Below, in pieces: positions 32,638 to 41,000 of a stretch of 44,643 nt of DNA. The stretch is from a virus. Position numbers and translations under genes: made by a program. The stretch's first letter is position 1. The number at the start of each line of letters is the position of its first letter. The notes under the pieces were generated by a model. That model saw nothing but the letters and a program-made list of their open reading frames with translations. It made no database searches and was not told the DNA's origin. Location of the stretch: positions 1-44,643 of the IMG/VR virus record IMGVR_UViG_3300037258_000517; one strand, 5' to 3'.

Positions 32638-33489
32638 TTAACTCTGAAAGTTCGGTTGAAACGTTGCTAAAATGTCAGGGTCACTTAGGATGTCACCCTC
32701 ATCGATCTTCTCTATGCCGCCGTACTTCTTGCCCTTGGGGGCTGCGTTCGGGCCGCCGCCGCTGCCTCCGCCATTAGGCATGGAGACAAAAGGCTCGCGC
32801 CGTGCGCCCTGCGCTGCGTCGCGCTGAGCCGCTTCGCGCTCTTCCTTGCGAATCTTATCGCGTTCGGCCTTGAGGTTGGCTTCCTGACGAACCGGGGCGG
32901 TGATGCGTTCGTGGACTGCATCGAAGTCGGGATAGCCCATCTCATCGACGAGCCGATTCTGCTGCGCGTAGGTAATGGCCTTGCGCGTATCGAAGTCCTT
33001 GGGCCAGTCCTGATAGGAGCGGTAGTCGCGGTCGATCTGCTTGCGCGTGTGCCAGGTGATGGTACGTTCTACATCTTGGCGATTCTGTTCGCGCGCCGCC
33101 TTTTCTGCCTTGATCGATTCATCGACGGCATTTAAACGGTCGACGAGAGGCTTGAAGTAATCGCCCGGCTCCTTGAATATGTCGACCTTATTGCCGTTTC
33201 GCACGCCTTTTAGCAGGTCCACTAGCTCTTTTAGCTCAGGATCAACGGTCGCGGCGGGATTCTGCTGTGCCGCTTCGATGCGGGCGCGCATGGCGGCCAC
33301 TTCATTCGCGGCAGTCTCTAGCACGCCTTCGCGCTGAGTGAGCTGCTGCGTCTGCTGCTGGATGCGTGCATCCTCTTCAGCGTTGTAGGTACGCAGATCG
33401 CCCAAAGTCACCTTGACCCCATCGGCCAAAGTCACTTCATGGTTATCTGGGTATTCTTCTTTCTTGCTCAGAAATTCGCGTAGATTCAT
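32638..33489 (-). CDS. Scaffolding protein
   Basis: 283 residues, highly charged and helical (QQQTQQLTQREGVLETAANE; KAERDKIRKEEREAAQRD), Gly/Pro-rich near the C-terminus (NGGGSGGGPNAAPKGKKYGG) and placed immediately upstream of the capsid gene. Typical of phage scaffolds. Confidence 0.65.
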   Translation of the reverse strand: MNLREFLSKKEEYPDNHEVTLADGVKVTLGDLRTYNAEEDARIQQQTQQLTQREGVLETAANEVAAMRARIEAAQQNPAATVDPELKELVDLLKGVRNGNKVDIFKEPGDYFKPLVDRLNAVDESIKAEKAAREQNRQDVERTITWHTRKQIDRDYRSYQDWPKDFDTRKAITYAQQNRLVDEMGYPDFDAVHERITAPVRQEANLKAERDKIRKEEREAAQRDAAQGARREPFVSMPNGGGSGGGPNAAPKGKKYGGIEKIDEGDILSDPDILATFQPNFQS

Positions 33490-33731
33490 CGCTCGTTGTA
33501 ACCTTCGATCCAGTTCGGAAAGTACAGGTGGTTCAGAATTGCCGTTGGCTTGAATTCACGCGTTTGATGCACTTTCCCTGCATCCAATCGTCCGTTTTCA
33601 TTCCATACCGCGACCTTGTAAGGGCCGGCGACCATTCGTGGGTGAACTCCGTAGCGGTCGATGTAAACGAGCCTGAGCGCTGTCAACCGGGCGCATCCAA
33701 ATGACCTATAAAATCGGTACTGTTTGATCAT
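33486..33731 (-). CDS. Small hypothetical protein
   Basis: 81 residues, ATGA-coupled to the scaffold gene. Mixed beta composition (RYGVHPRMVAGPYKVAVWNENGR). No family recognised. Confidence 0.45.
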   Translation of the reverse strand: MIKQYRFYRSFGCARLTALRLVYIDRYGVHPRMVAGPYKVAVWNENGRLDAGKVHQTREFKPTAILNHLYFPNWIEGYNER

Positions 33732-34183
33732 TACATTGGACCTGAGGGGCTGACCGGTAGAGCGCCGGTATCCGCCTGTTGCGCACCACTAAAGTTGATC
33801 GGAGGGCCAGCCGCGCCGTTTTGCTTCCCTGCGGTCTCGGCCGCCTTCATCGCCATATCGAGCGAGCGCCAGGCGGAAGCCATGTGACGAGCGACTTCCG
33901 GGTGTGACTGATCCAGATGAGCGATCATCACAGCCGCAAGCCGCTTCATGTTGTCGATCTGTTTGGTCGGATACTGCTTGTCGGCTTGCCCACTTTGCGA
34001 CATGAGCTTGCCGAGTATGCCTTCCAGCATCGCCGGATTGGGGCCGCCACCACCGGGCGGTCCACTAGGATCGCCGGGCTGACCCGGTACTGCCCCTGCG
34101 GTCGGGGCGGCGTTGCCCATGCCACCGGGCGGCAATGCCGTCCCTTGGCGCAGCATGAGCATGGTTTCCGGCGAGAGCGGCAT
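33731..34183 (-). CDS. Hypothetical protein of head-gene block
   Basis: 150 residues. Pro/Gly-rich start (PGQPGDPSGPPGGGGPNP), central helices (IDNMKRLAAVMIAHLDQSHPEVARHMASAW) and a Pro/Gln end. Proteins of this style sit between portal and scaffold in several podovirus-like genomes. Confidence 0.45.
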   Translation of the reverse strand: MPLSPETMLMLRQGTALPPGGMGNAAPTAGAVPGQPGDPSGPPGGGGPNPAMLEGILGKLMSQSGQADKQYPTKQIDNMKRLAAVMIAHLDQSHPEVARHMASAWRSLDMAMKAAETAGKQNGAAGPPINFSGAQQADTGALPVSPSGPM

Positions 34184-34260
34184 TTAGTTTCGTTCCGCTT
34201 CTTCGCGCTTATCTCTCAGCGCACCCAGCGTTTCGAGTCTCTCCACACCGCGCTCATCAC

Positions 34261-34458
34261 TTAGCGTCGACCGCGGCCCTTGCCCGTGGTCAGTGTGCCT
34301 TTAGGAAAGTGGCCGAGGGGGTCGCGCGGGGACATGCCGGGAGGAATATCGCCGTCGTCGACAATGTCGCGCTTCTGCGGCCGTGCATTGAGCGGACTAC
34401 GCATAATGTCCAGCTCAGGACGGCTGCGATCTACAGTTCGATTGAGTCGATTAGCCAT
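34261..34458 (-). CDS. Small hypothetical protein
   Basis: 65 residues from ATG 34458. Polar and basic, ends GKGRGRR. No family recognised. The 77 bp between its stop and the next start hold no convincing gene. Confidence 0.35.
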   Translation of the reverse strand: MANRLNRTVDRSRPELDIMRSPLNARPQKRDIVDDGDIPPGMSPRDPLGHFPKGTLTTGKGRGRR

Positions 34459-34530
34459 TGTTGCCTTGTTGAGTAGATGGACGAGCGCAACCGAAGCTGC
34501 GCCCATCCGTCGGTTTACTTCACCGGATAA

Positions 34531-34587
34531 TTACTTCCGATGCCCGCGACGCATTTTCTTGCCTCGGTGACGGTTTCGCTCTTCCAT
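34531..34587 (-). CDS. Very small basic peptide ORF
   Basis: 18 codons (MEERNRHRGKKMRRGHRK) behind an AAGGAG ribosome site. Too short for a domain call. Confidence 0.28.
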   Translation of the reverse strand: MEERNRHRGKKMRRGHRK

Positions 34588-34599
34588 CTGCGTTTCTCC

Positions 34600-34890
34600 T
34601 TATGCCGCGCTTAGCGCGGGAAATTCACTCCCCTCCTCAAGGGAAATGTACGAGCCATCTTCTCGGTAACGGACTTTGCGGCAATCGCCGTACTGACGCA
34701 GCAGCACAATGCCGTCGTGCATCAACTTGGTAAGGCGCTGCTCTTCGGAAAGCTCTTTCCAGTTGGATTCGTGAATATCCATTGGGACGGCCAAACGTCC
34801 GTCAATCGCTACTTGCACGCAGCGATAGCCCGTCCGTGAATCCGGGAAAGAGTCGTATCTAACGATTTCTAAGTGGCGGTTTATTCTCAC
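34600..34890 (-). CDS. Small hypothetical protein with hairpin over its start
   Basis: 96 residues from GTG 34890. Mixed alpha/beta composition (HLEIVRYDSFPDSRTGYRCVQVAID). Its GTG lies in an inverted repeat (34889-34896 / 34916-34923) that could hide the start. No family known. Confidence 0.42.
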   Translation of the reverse strand: MRINRHLEIVRYDSFPDSRTGYRCVQVAIDGRLAVPMDIHESNWKELSEEQRLTKLMHDGIVLLRQYGDCRKVRYREDGSYISLEEGSEFPALSAA

Positions 34891-34923
34891 GTTCCCAACC
34901 GATAATGGTCAGTGGGGGAACGT
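34889..34923 (-). promoter_or_regulatory. Hairpin overlapping the start codon of the 96-aa gene
   Basis: ACGTTCCC and GGGAACGT pair across a 19-nt loop, enclosing the GTG and the bases in front of it. Confidence 0.4.
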
Positions 34924-34956
34924 AGAATCAATTCGCTATGGAGAAGTAGTAATAGA

Positions 34957-35229
34957 CTATGGAGAAATTGTACGGATTTTGGTAAGGATTCGGTCTAGTC
35001 CAGCGCGGTTTTCTTCACTGATGCGGATAAAGTGAACGCCCTTCAAGTCGCGATATATCGAATAGCCAAATTTCTTTAGTGTACCGTCACGCAACCAATT
35101 ATAGATGGTCGATTCCCGGCGGTTCATCAACAAAGCGAACTTGCCGACCGTTACCCACAGATGAACATTTCCATCATCGGCCCACGGCGGAGACGGCAAC
35201 AAACTAGGCTTGTGCTTGGGCTGCTTCAC
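34957..35229 (-). CDS. Helix-turn-helix DNA-binding protein
   Basis: 90 residues. HLWVTVGKFALLMNRRESTIYNWLRDGTLKKFGYSIYRD (about 23-61) is an excisionase/MerR-type HTH with a wing-like end. Probably a small DNA-binding regulator. It ends in TAG, followed within seven codons by another TAG in a partly repeated sequence (CTATGGAGAA twice, 21 bp apart). Confidence 0.6.
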   Translation of the reverse strand: MKQPKHKPSLLPSPPWADDGNVHLWVTVGKFALLMNRRESTIYNWLRDGTLKKFGYSIYRDLKGVHFIRISEENRAGLDRILTKIRTISP

Positions 35230-35262
35230 GTTTAGCGAGACATCTCCGCACTGGCCATCTAC

Positions 35263-37038
35263 TCATTTCGATTTGACCCCTTTGGAACTCTTGTGCGCGG
35301 CTTTTTGCTCATCGCGAATGGCTGCGTTTTGCGCTGCCATTTTGGCTTCTTCTTGGAGGCGTTTAAGGACTTCTTGTCTATTCGGAACAGTGAGCATGTC
35401 GAGAGCGGTTGCCACATCGAGTAAGCCGAGGTTTCGCAGCATGGGAACCATATTTCTCAAAACGACGGCGCTCATCGGCTGCAAGGAAGCGGGATCCAAG
35501 AACGCGCCGTAATCGACCAGCTTTTGGCGGTCAATCGGTTTCCAATCTACGTGACCTATTCCATCAGCTTTGAAATCGACGAATTTACGCTCACTCGTGT
35601 AGTATTGCCCCATCGTACTAAACATGAGCCACGCCAGACGCTGCACGCCGGGATACATCAGGCGCGCGCGGCCGCGGGTTACTACATGGCTTTGCGCGAT
35701 GGCGCCCTCGAACAGGGGAGCGGACACGTTGCCGGCAGCTACCTTGCCCTGGCGCTCGTCGGGGAAGCCCTGTAGGCGGCGCTGCAGGGCCAGCAGCACG
35801 TCAGGCAGGGCGAACATTTGTTGCGGCATCTGGCCGGGAAATACCAGCGTCGGAGCTTCCGAGTTGGCATTCATCATCTGCACTTCGCCCGGCAGACCAC
35901 CAAAGCGCTCGGGATCTATGCCTGTAGCTTCAGACACAAACCACACACCATTATTGGTACGAATCGCATTCTCGAATAGCTGAGTGTAGAAGCGCTCGGC
36001 TAGGGTCTGAATATCCTTGGTGTAGCGCACGGGCGGCGGCGCCCAGAAGCCATAGAGCGATGGCATTCCGATAAAGCGCACGATGGGAATTTCGCCATCT
36101 AACCGCGGATTATCACCGTCGTAGAGAACGACGCCCTCGCACTCGATAATCATGCGGCCGCGCGGGTAGCGCAACTTGTAGGTCGGCTTGGCAATGCCCT
36201 CGGTCTCGAGCTTCATTACCTTGTTGTCGGGAGCAACCTTGACCACGCTGCCATCTTTGATGAATGCGGTACGGACACGAAAGCGCGCATCGCCGGGAGT
36301 GCTGGTAGTGGGAAACGCCGAAGTCATCATCTGCATCGGCCCTGACGGCACTTCCAGACCCAAGCCCAAACCGGCACGCTCGGCGGCGCTGGTCATGCCA
36401 GCGTCGGGACGCGGCATCCTCTTGCCCCTGATGCGATCGGCCTGTTCGGGCCACAACCGCTTGACCTCATCCTTCCAGTAGAAATCTTCCAAGATGCAGA
36501 ACTGCATGTTGGTTTCGTCAGTGGCATAAGGGTCGGGAAAGACGGTCTCTGGGTCGCGGAAAACGGCGGTTACGTCACCGCGGCCGAAACGGCGGTTGGC
36601 GTCGTAGCCCACCTGCATGAACGAAGTGCCGCAGAACCAGGCGGACAGTTCGGCGAGCATCAGATTGAGATTAGTGCCGCAGTCACGCCATTGGGCGCGC
36701 AGGGCGGACTCGGCGATGTTGTCCTGCTCGAGCGAGTCGAGATTCTTGCAGAGGTAGATCTGCGGCTGAATGTCGGTTACTTCGATTGACTCTTTGATGC
36801 CGAGAATCTGGAGCTCGGGGACGGAGACGCGGGGACGAAAGACCGGGGCGGTAGTGGCGTTGTTGACGAGCGTGTAGAACTCGCGCACCTCTTTGAAGAA
36901 ATCCTTCCCGAGCTGATCATTCTTCTGCGCACGCGAGATGCGTTGCATCGTATCCAGCTGATCGGTAAGACGCGCTTCGGCCTGGAGCAGTTCTTCGTAC
37001 TCGGTTTGTCTTCTAGCCCCTCTCGGTGCCGCTGCCAT
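35263..37038 (-). CDS. Portal protein
   Basis: 591 residues with strong ribosome site GGAGGAGG before ATG 37038. Region EVTDIQPQIYLCKNLDSLEQ, RDPETVFPDPYATDE and IQTLAERFYTQLFENAIRTN follow the P22-type portal layout, with a C-terminal helical barrel-like region. Located between terminase and scaffold genes as expected. Confidence 0.72.
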   Translation of the reverse strand: MAAAPRGARRQTEYEELLQAEARLTDQLDTMQRISRAQKNDQLGKDFFKEVREFYTLVNNATTAPVFRPRVSVPELQILGIKESIEVTDIQPQIYLCKNLDSLEQDNIAESALRAQWRDCGTNLNLMLAELSAWFCGTSFMQVGYDANRRFGRGDVTAVFRDPETVFPDPYATDETNMQFCILEDFYWKDEVKRLWPEQADRIRGKRMPRPDAGMTSAAERAGLGLGLEVPSGPMQMMTSAFPTTSTPGDARFRVRTAFIKDGSVVKVAPDNKVMKLETEGIAKPTYKLRYPRGRMIIECEGVVLYDGDNPRLDGEIPIVRFIGMPSLYGFWAPPPVRYTKDIQTLAERFYTQLFENAIRTNNGVWFVSEATGIDPERFGGLPGEVQMMNANSEAPTLVFPGQMPQQMFALPDVLLALQRRLQGFPDERQGKVAAGNVSAPLFEGAIAQSHVVTRGRARLMYPGVQRLAWLMFSTMGQYYTSERKFVDFKADGIGHVDWKPIDRQKLVDYGAFLDPASLQPMSAVVLRNMVPMLRNLGLLDVATALDMLTVPNRQEVLKRLQEEAKMAAQNAAIRDEQKAAHKSSKGVKSK

Positions 37039-37080
37039 TACTCACATCCTCCTCCACATCATCATCCGCAGGCACGAATC

Positions 37081-37359
37081 TTAGATACTCGCGCAGGTAA
37101 TCAACATCGTCTGCACGATATGTCGTGCCTCATCCAAATGACCACGATAGATTGCGTGCTCTGCGTTACGCGCCGCGCTCCAGAACGAATAATCCTTATC
37201 CTTGTGGCGCCGCTGCATATCAGCCGGACAGATGAAATTGAGTTGGGCAGCGGCATGAACGACATCGCCGCTATTCAGCGCTTCTAGTGCACGCTTCGTT
37301 CGTGCGCCGTATACAGGCGAGTCCTGCCTCGTTCCACGCAATTCTGGAACTGCTAGCAT
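37081..37359 (-). CDS. Small hypothetical phage protein
   Basis: 92 residues, TAATG-coupled to the upstream gene. Mostly helical (TKRALEALNSGDVVHAAAQLNF). A neighbouring frame from 37129 to 37013 reads as an acidic protein (ADDVDYLREYLRF) lacking an own start, so a frameshift product is possible. Confidence 0.45.
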   Translation of the reverse strand: MLAVPELRGTRQDSPVYGARTKRALEALNSGDVVHAAAQLNFICPADMQRRHKDKDYSFWSAARNAEHAIYRGHLDEARHIVQTMLITCASI

Positions 37360-37649
37360 TACCTATCTTCCTTGATTTCGCTTTCATCGTTGTGCGTCCA
37401 CTTTAACGCCATCACGTCGAGAGGTTCCGAGGTGGCGCCCTGCTGACTGCCACCAAGTATCTTCTGGTCGACTTCCATCAGAATCGCGATAATATCGCGC
37501 AAGGGCTGTACGTAGTGCGCCTCGATCAGGGTCGTCAGATTGAGCATTACCGTGTCGACCACCTTGCGCCACGCGTCGCGCCGATTCTTGCGAATCGCAG
37601 CAACGAAATCCGACCCGATCTGATCTAATATTTCCTTGGCCGTCGGCAT
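37359..37649 (-). CDS. Small helical hypothetical protein
   Basis: 96 residues, TAATG-coupled on both sides. Helical throughout (FVAAIRKNRRDAWRKVVDTV). No family recognised. Confidence 0.45.
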   Translation of the reverse strand: MPTAKEILDQIGSDFVAAIRKNRRDAWRKVVDTVMLNLTTLIEAHYVQPLRDIIAILMEVDQKILGGSQQGATSEPLDVMALKWTHNDESEIKEDR

Positions 37650-37903
37650 TAGTAATCGTACACCCTAACTGCTACCGGTTGTCCATCTTCATCCAACGAG
37701 CGACAGGTCACCATATCGCTGTGCTTTAAGCCGTCCAGCCTTTTGCCGCCTTTGCAGTGGGTAGTAAGCGGCGTGACGGGATAGCAGACCGATGCGTCGA
37801 CCCTGAACTCGGGACCATTATTGACCTTGCATATCACCGCGCGCTCAGGAGCGATGACGATACCCGCGCCGATGAGAAGCGCCGCCAGAATCTCACTTCT
37901 CAT
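37649..37903 (-). CDS. Small exported or anchored protein
   Basis: 84 residues from ATG 37903 (GTG 37915 adds four). N-terminal hydrophobic segment EILAALLIGAGIVIA, then four Cys (VICKVNN, SVCYPVT, THCKGG, VTCRSL) consistent with a disulfide-containing domain outside the cytoplasm. Function unknown. Confidence 0.45.
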   Translation of the reverse strand: MRSEILAALLIGAGIVIAPERAVICKVNNGPEFRVDASVCYPVTPLTTHCKGGKRLDGLKHSDMVTCRSLDEDGQPVAVRVYDY

Positions 37904-38294
37904 CGTATTGCTCACGCTCTTGGTATCGAAAACTGTCGGGACGTTTCTCCTGTTCGGGCTGCTCGGGACCAGCCATCATGCGCCGCCAGTTCTGATCCGC
38001 TTCCAGTTTCTTTAACTCGGCGTCGTTCAGCACCTTGCGTTTCTGACGCTTCTTTTTGGCGGGTGGCCCTGCTCCAATCTCACCGCCGATAGTGTCGTTC
38101 ATGCGACTGCCCAGCACCTTCTCGCCACTGCCTTTGTCGATGAAGAAGGCGTTGAGATTGAGGCTGACTTGCCACGAAATGGCGTCTGAGGTCTCGCAGG
38201 TGGTAATACAGCGCTGGCGCAACCATGCCCCGACCACTTCGCCGAGTTCAGAGAGGAAGCGCGTATCAGGGGCGGCTAGAAATACTTGTCTCAT
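37893..38294 (-). CDS. Hypothetical protein with basic middle
   Basis: 133 residues. The first half contains NLNAFFIDKGSGEKVLGS. A basic patch (KKKRQKRKVL) and an acidic/charged helix follow (ELKKLEADQNWRRMM). ATGA-coupled to the small gene upstream. Confidence 0.42.
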   Translation of the reverse strand: MRQVFLAAPDTRFLSELGEVVGAWLRQRCITTCETSDAISWQVSLNLNAFFIDKGSGEKVLGSRMNDTIGGEIGAGPPAKKKRQKRKVLNDAELKKLEADQNWRRMMAGPEQPEQEKRPDSFRYQEREQYDEK

Positions 38295-38452
38295 TTCTTG
38301 TGATTGATGTCGCGCACAATGATCGTGTGCTCAGGATATTTCAGGTGCAACTCGCACTGCTTCGCGTCCATCGCCTTCCTAATAATTTCGGTTGGTGTAT
38401 CGTGGCGACGAAGCAAGTCAATCAGGGTCCTCTCTTCAGCTTTAGTGATCAT
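38291..38452 (-). CDS. Small hypothetical protein
   Basis: 53 residues. Compact and charged (TLIDLLRRHDTPTEIIRK). ATG just after the terminase-part stop; ATGA overlap at its 3' end. No family known. Confidence 0.42.
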   Translation of the reverse strand: MITKAEERTLIDLLRRHDTPTEIIRKAMDAKQCELHLKYPEHTIIVRDINHKK

Positions 38453-38453
38453 C

Positions 38454-39224
38454 CTAAACTCCTCTGAGGGGATCTTCTGCTAAAGGCATACGCATACCTT
38501 CGAGTACCATGAATTTCTCTCTTAGGCGTGCGCTGGGCTCGCTCTCGAAGAAAGGAAAGGCCGGCTGATCCTTTTCGTTCCGGGTCATTACGTTGGAAGT
38601 ACGATTGGCCTGCTTGGGCGGTGGATAGTCGCTGATGGCAATCGCCGCCAGGGCCGTCGCGATGAGCAGATCGTCGTGGCCTTTGGTGACTTCCCAGCGC
38701 AACAACGGATCGTCGCGCATCGCGTTGCCCATCTGGGAGACCACGCGAGGATCGCGGATTTTGAGAAATCCGCCGCCCACGCTCTCGCGCATTACGACCA
38801 GCAGTCGCTGGCGGGATTTCCAGGTGGTCTCGTAGCCGAGCGTGGGGGTGCGTCCGGGACGCTGGCCCAGCTTGTCGTCGCGGCCTTTCCAGATGTACCA
38901 GTTAGAGTAACGGTAGTCGTCGCGCAAAAGCTTGTTGACATGCGAGCCGTCGCCGCCGGTCACCTCTAGATTCATCATCGCGCGGTTGTAGAAGAGACCG
39001 AGCAAGTTGAGCGTTTGCGCGAATGGCTCTACGCCTCGACGTTCAGCAAAACTAAAGGCCATCTCGCCGGTGTTGCCATTAAAGGCTACCGCTGCGCTAA
39101 AATCTCCCTCTACTTTACCCCTGGCCGCGTCCGCCCCGATATAATACTTGTCTCCTACTATCGGATATTCCCAAATATGTAACGGCGAGTGCTCGCCGGT
39201 CCCCCGTCGCAACTTAATGGCCAT
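38454..39224 (-). CDS. terL: Large terminase, C-terminal nuclease part
   Basis: 256 residues from ATG 39224. HSPLHIWEYPIVGDKYYIGADAARGKVEGDFSAAV opens the RNase-H-like nuclease, with D in GADAARG and GDFSAAV; HDDLLIATALAAIA near the end gives the last acidic pair. In intact terminases this follows the ATPase domain in one chain. Here it is a separate ORF, coupled through an 11-nt overlap to the small NUMOD4 gene. Confidence 0.75.
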   Translation of the reverse strand: MAIKLRRGTGEHSPLHIWEYPIVGDKYYIGADAARGKVEGDFSAAVAFNGNTGEMAFSFAERRGVEPFAQTLNLLGLFYNRAMMNLEVTGGDGSHVNKLLRDDYRYSNWYIWKGRDDKLGQRPGRTPTLGYETTWKSRQRLLVVMRESVGGGFLKIRDPRVVSQMGNAMRDDPLLRWEVTKGHDDLLIATALAAIAISDYPPPKQANRTSNVMTRNEKDQPAFPFFESEPSARLREKFMVLEGMRMPLAEDPLRGV

Positions 39225-39426
39225 TGATATTCTCAATGTGAGTCCACGTCACGGCCTGACGTGCGTGCCAAATGGTTGAATGGGCGACGTTAAATCGTTT
39301 CGGAAGTGTACGCTTTTGGACTTGAAATGGCTTGAGCTTTTTGGTGACGCCCCGACGATGGCTGGAATAAACGTCCCCCTGGTCGCTAACAAAATATCCG
39401 GGTGCAAAAGGAATTTCCTTGATCAC
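39214..39426 (-). CDS. Degenerate NUMOD4-HTH homing-endonuclease-like gene
   Basis: 70 residues from GTG 39426, with AGGAG upstream. EIPFAPGYFVSDQGDVYSSHRRGVTKKLKPF matches NUMOD4. After it comes TLPKRFNVAHSTIWHARQAVTWTHIE, the HTH tail that closes many HNH homing endonucleases. The HNH catalytic core that normally lies between is absent. It overlaps the ATPase gene as GTGA and the nuclease gene by 11 nt. Confidence 0.65.
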   Translation of the reverse strand: MIKEIPFAPGYFVSDQGDVYSSHRRGVTKKLKPFQVQKRTLPKRFNVAHSTIWHARQAVTWTHIENINGH

Positions 39427-40400
39427 GCCGCCTCTCCTACGTTTTCGATGTCGCCTCGGAAGATCGGCTTCCGGCGACTGGCGTCCTCCGCCATCTTCAT
39501 CTCTAAGCTGTTAAAAGCCGGATCGCCCGTCACGGTGAAAGCTTCATCGGCCGTACTAGGAAATTCGGCGTGAAAAACTTCAACATAGTCGTGGCACAGG
39601 TTAGGAATAGCCCAGCGGCGCCAGGAGAGTTGCGCGTAGGTGCATTTGTGAAACTTGACTAGCTCCTTTTCTTCCGCATCGAGGTTGGTCAGTTTCACGT
39701 CGGTCATATCGGGGTCGCGCTGGTTGCGGGGATCCAGATGCCAAGGAATAAAGATCGGAGTGAAGTCGTTCTTGCCCTCGACCGCATCCATCCAATGCTC
39801 ATAGAACGCCTGCCCCACGTCGACCTTGCCGTTAGCCGTCGATTCGATACTAACGATTGTTTGGGGCTGATGGACGACGGTATTGAGCAAGGCGGTAAAG
39901 GCATCTTCGGCCTGTTCGTAGAAGGCGGCTTCCGACAGTAGCAGAGCGGTAAGCGTCAGACCGCGCGCACCTTCGACGGTCTTGGCGGTAGCCAGCGATA
40001 GCACGCTCTCACCCTCGGCATGGGGGAACCGCAGTTCATGTTGGGTGCGGTAATCGCCATAGGGGATGTTGAAGTCGCCTAGGATGGTTTGGTGGGCATT
40101 GCGTGCAGCCTGGAAGATCGCTTTGGCATTCTTGGCGCGATGCGCCACGGTCAATGCGTTGGCGTTGGCAAAGGCCACACAATGCACTGAGTTTAAGATG
40201 CTGTAGAGGGTCGAGAAGCCGACGCGGCGGGCCTTTAAGTTGATCGTCCAGATCGGACGGTTCTTGTCCTGGAGCTCGATCATTTTGGCTAGGGCGCGCT
40301 GCTGTGGAGGATTCAGGGAAAAGGGGATCGTGCGCGACGGATGGTCGATGTCTTGGATCCTAAACGAGTCGAAGTTAACGGCGCGCAGGTTTAGACGCAT
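39423..40400 (-). CDS. terL: Large terminase, N-terminal ATPase part
   Basis: 325 residues. LNPPQQRALAKMIELQ, Walker A-like NLKARRVGFST (about 53-63), the Q/coupling region TVEGARGLTLTALLLSEAAFYEQA with the Walker B acid, and STANGK are all present. The ORF stops at DIENVGEAA where other terminases run on into the nuclease. Confidence 0.8.
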   Translation of the reverse strand: MRLNLRAVNFDSFRIQDIDHPSRTIPFSLNPPQQRALAKMIELQDKNRPIWTINLKARRVGFSTLYSILNSVHCVAFANANALTVAHRAKNAKAIFQAARNAHQTILGDFNIPYGDYRTQHELRFPHAEGESVLSLATAKTVEGARGLTLTALLLSEAAFYEQAEDAFTALLNTVVHQPQTIVSIESTANGKVDVGQAFYEHWMDAVEGKNDFTPIFIPWHLDPRNQRDPDMTDVKLTNLDAEEKELVKFHKCTYAQLSWRRWAIPNLCHDYVEVFHAEFPSTADEAFTVTGDPAFNSLEMKMAEDASRRKPIFRGDIENVGEAA

Positions 40401-40518
40401 AGCGCTTTGTCCAACTGTGCCAGATAGTCAGGTGCGGATGGGTAAAGATACCTCGGCCAAAATCGTCCCTAAATCGTAAACTCCCGCGACGACGATGCCC
40501 TAAGCGTAGAGCGTTCAT
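40375..40518 (-). CDS. Small basic ORF upstream of terminase
   Basis: 47 residues, ATGA-coupled to the preceding gene, and overlapping the ATPase start by 26 nt. Arg/His-rich (LGHRRRGSLRFRDD). Reality uncertain. Confidence 0.4.
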   Translation of the reverse strand: MNALRLGHRRRGSLRFRDDFGRGIFTHPHLTIWHSWTKRYASKPARR

Positions 40519-41000
40519 GCGTGAGAGAACTTGGAGTGCTGGCGCTCGAGTGCGGTCTGCTTCTCGGTAGCCATGATGCCCTGAATCACGGCATAGCAGG
40601 CAGGACTACAAGCTCTCAGCACGCGGATGTTGTTAGCAATCAGGGGGTCGTGGAACGAGAGCTCGCCGAAGTGCCTGATATTGCCGAAGGGGCGGGCGCA
40701 CTTGGGATTGCCACAGAACTCGCCCGAGCGCTTGTCGACGATAATACGCAGGCGATTGGCGGCGCGTTCCTTGGCCTCATCGATGATCATAATGGCGCGA
40801 CGCAGATACGATTCACTCTGTTCCTGCCACTGGGTTGCGCGTAACGACTCGAGCGGGTCGTAGTCGGTCGGGTGCTGGAGCTCCACTACGGCGGGGAGGT
40901 GCTTGCGCTCTTCCTTCTTGCGAGCGCGGCCGGCCTTCATCTTTTCAATCTGGGCGGCGCGCGCCTCTGGCGTCAGCGTATTAAACCAAGGCTCAGCCAT
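40515..41000 (-). CDS. Zinc-motif protein, small-terminase candidate by position
   Basis: 161 residues. Charged N-terminal helices (PEARAAQIEKMKAGRARKKEERK) and a central helix (AIMIIDEAKERAANRLRII) are followed by CGNPKCARP and RACSPACYAV, which together form a zinc-type four-Cys set. Immediately upstream of the large terminase; this position suggests a small-terminase or packaging role but no fold is recognised. Confidence 0.42.
   Translation of the reverse strand: MAEPWFNTLTPEARAAQIEKMKAGRARKKEERKHLPAVVELQHPTDYDPLESLRATQWQEQSESYLRRAIMIIDEAKERAANRLRIIVDKRSGEFCGNPKCARPFGNIRHFGELSFHDPLIANNIRVLRACSPACYAVIQGIMATEKQTALERQHSKFSHA

Noticed and set aside
34184-34260. Additional gene between 34183 and 34261
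   Set aside because: Only a 20-codon GTG-started frame exists; not enough to support a call.
37649-37915. GTG start at 37915
   Set aside because: ATG at 37903 gives the same protein minus four residues and is the simpler choice; kept as an alternative.
39214-39426. Intein or group I intron within the terminase
   Set aside because: The insert has its own start and stop, is too short for either, and lacks splice motifs.
40515-41000. Firm call as small terminase
   Set aside because: Position fits, but the Cys-rich second half is not typical and no HTH is seen; left as a candidate.
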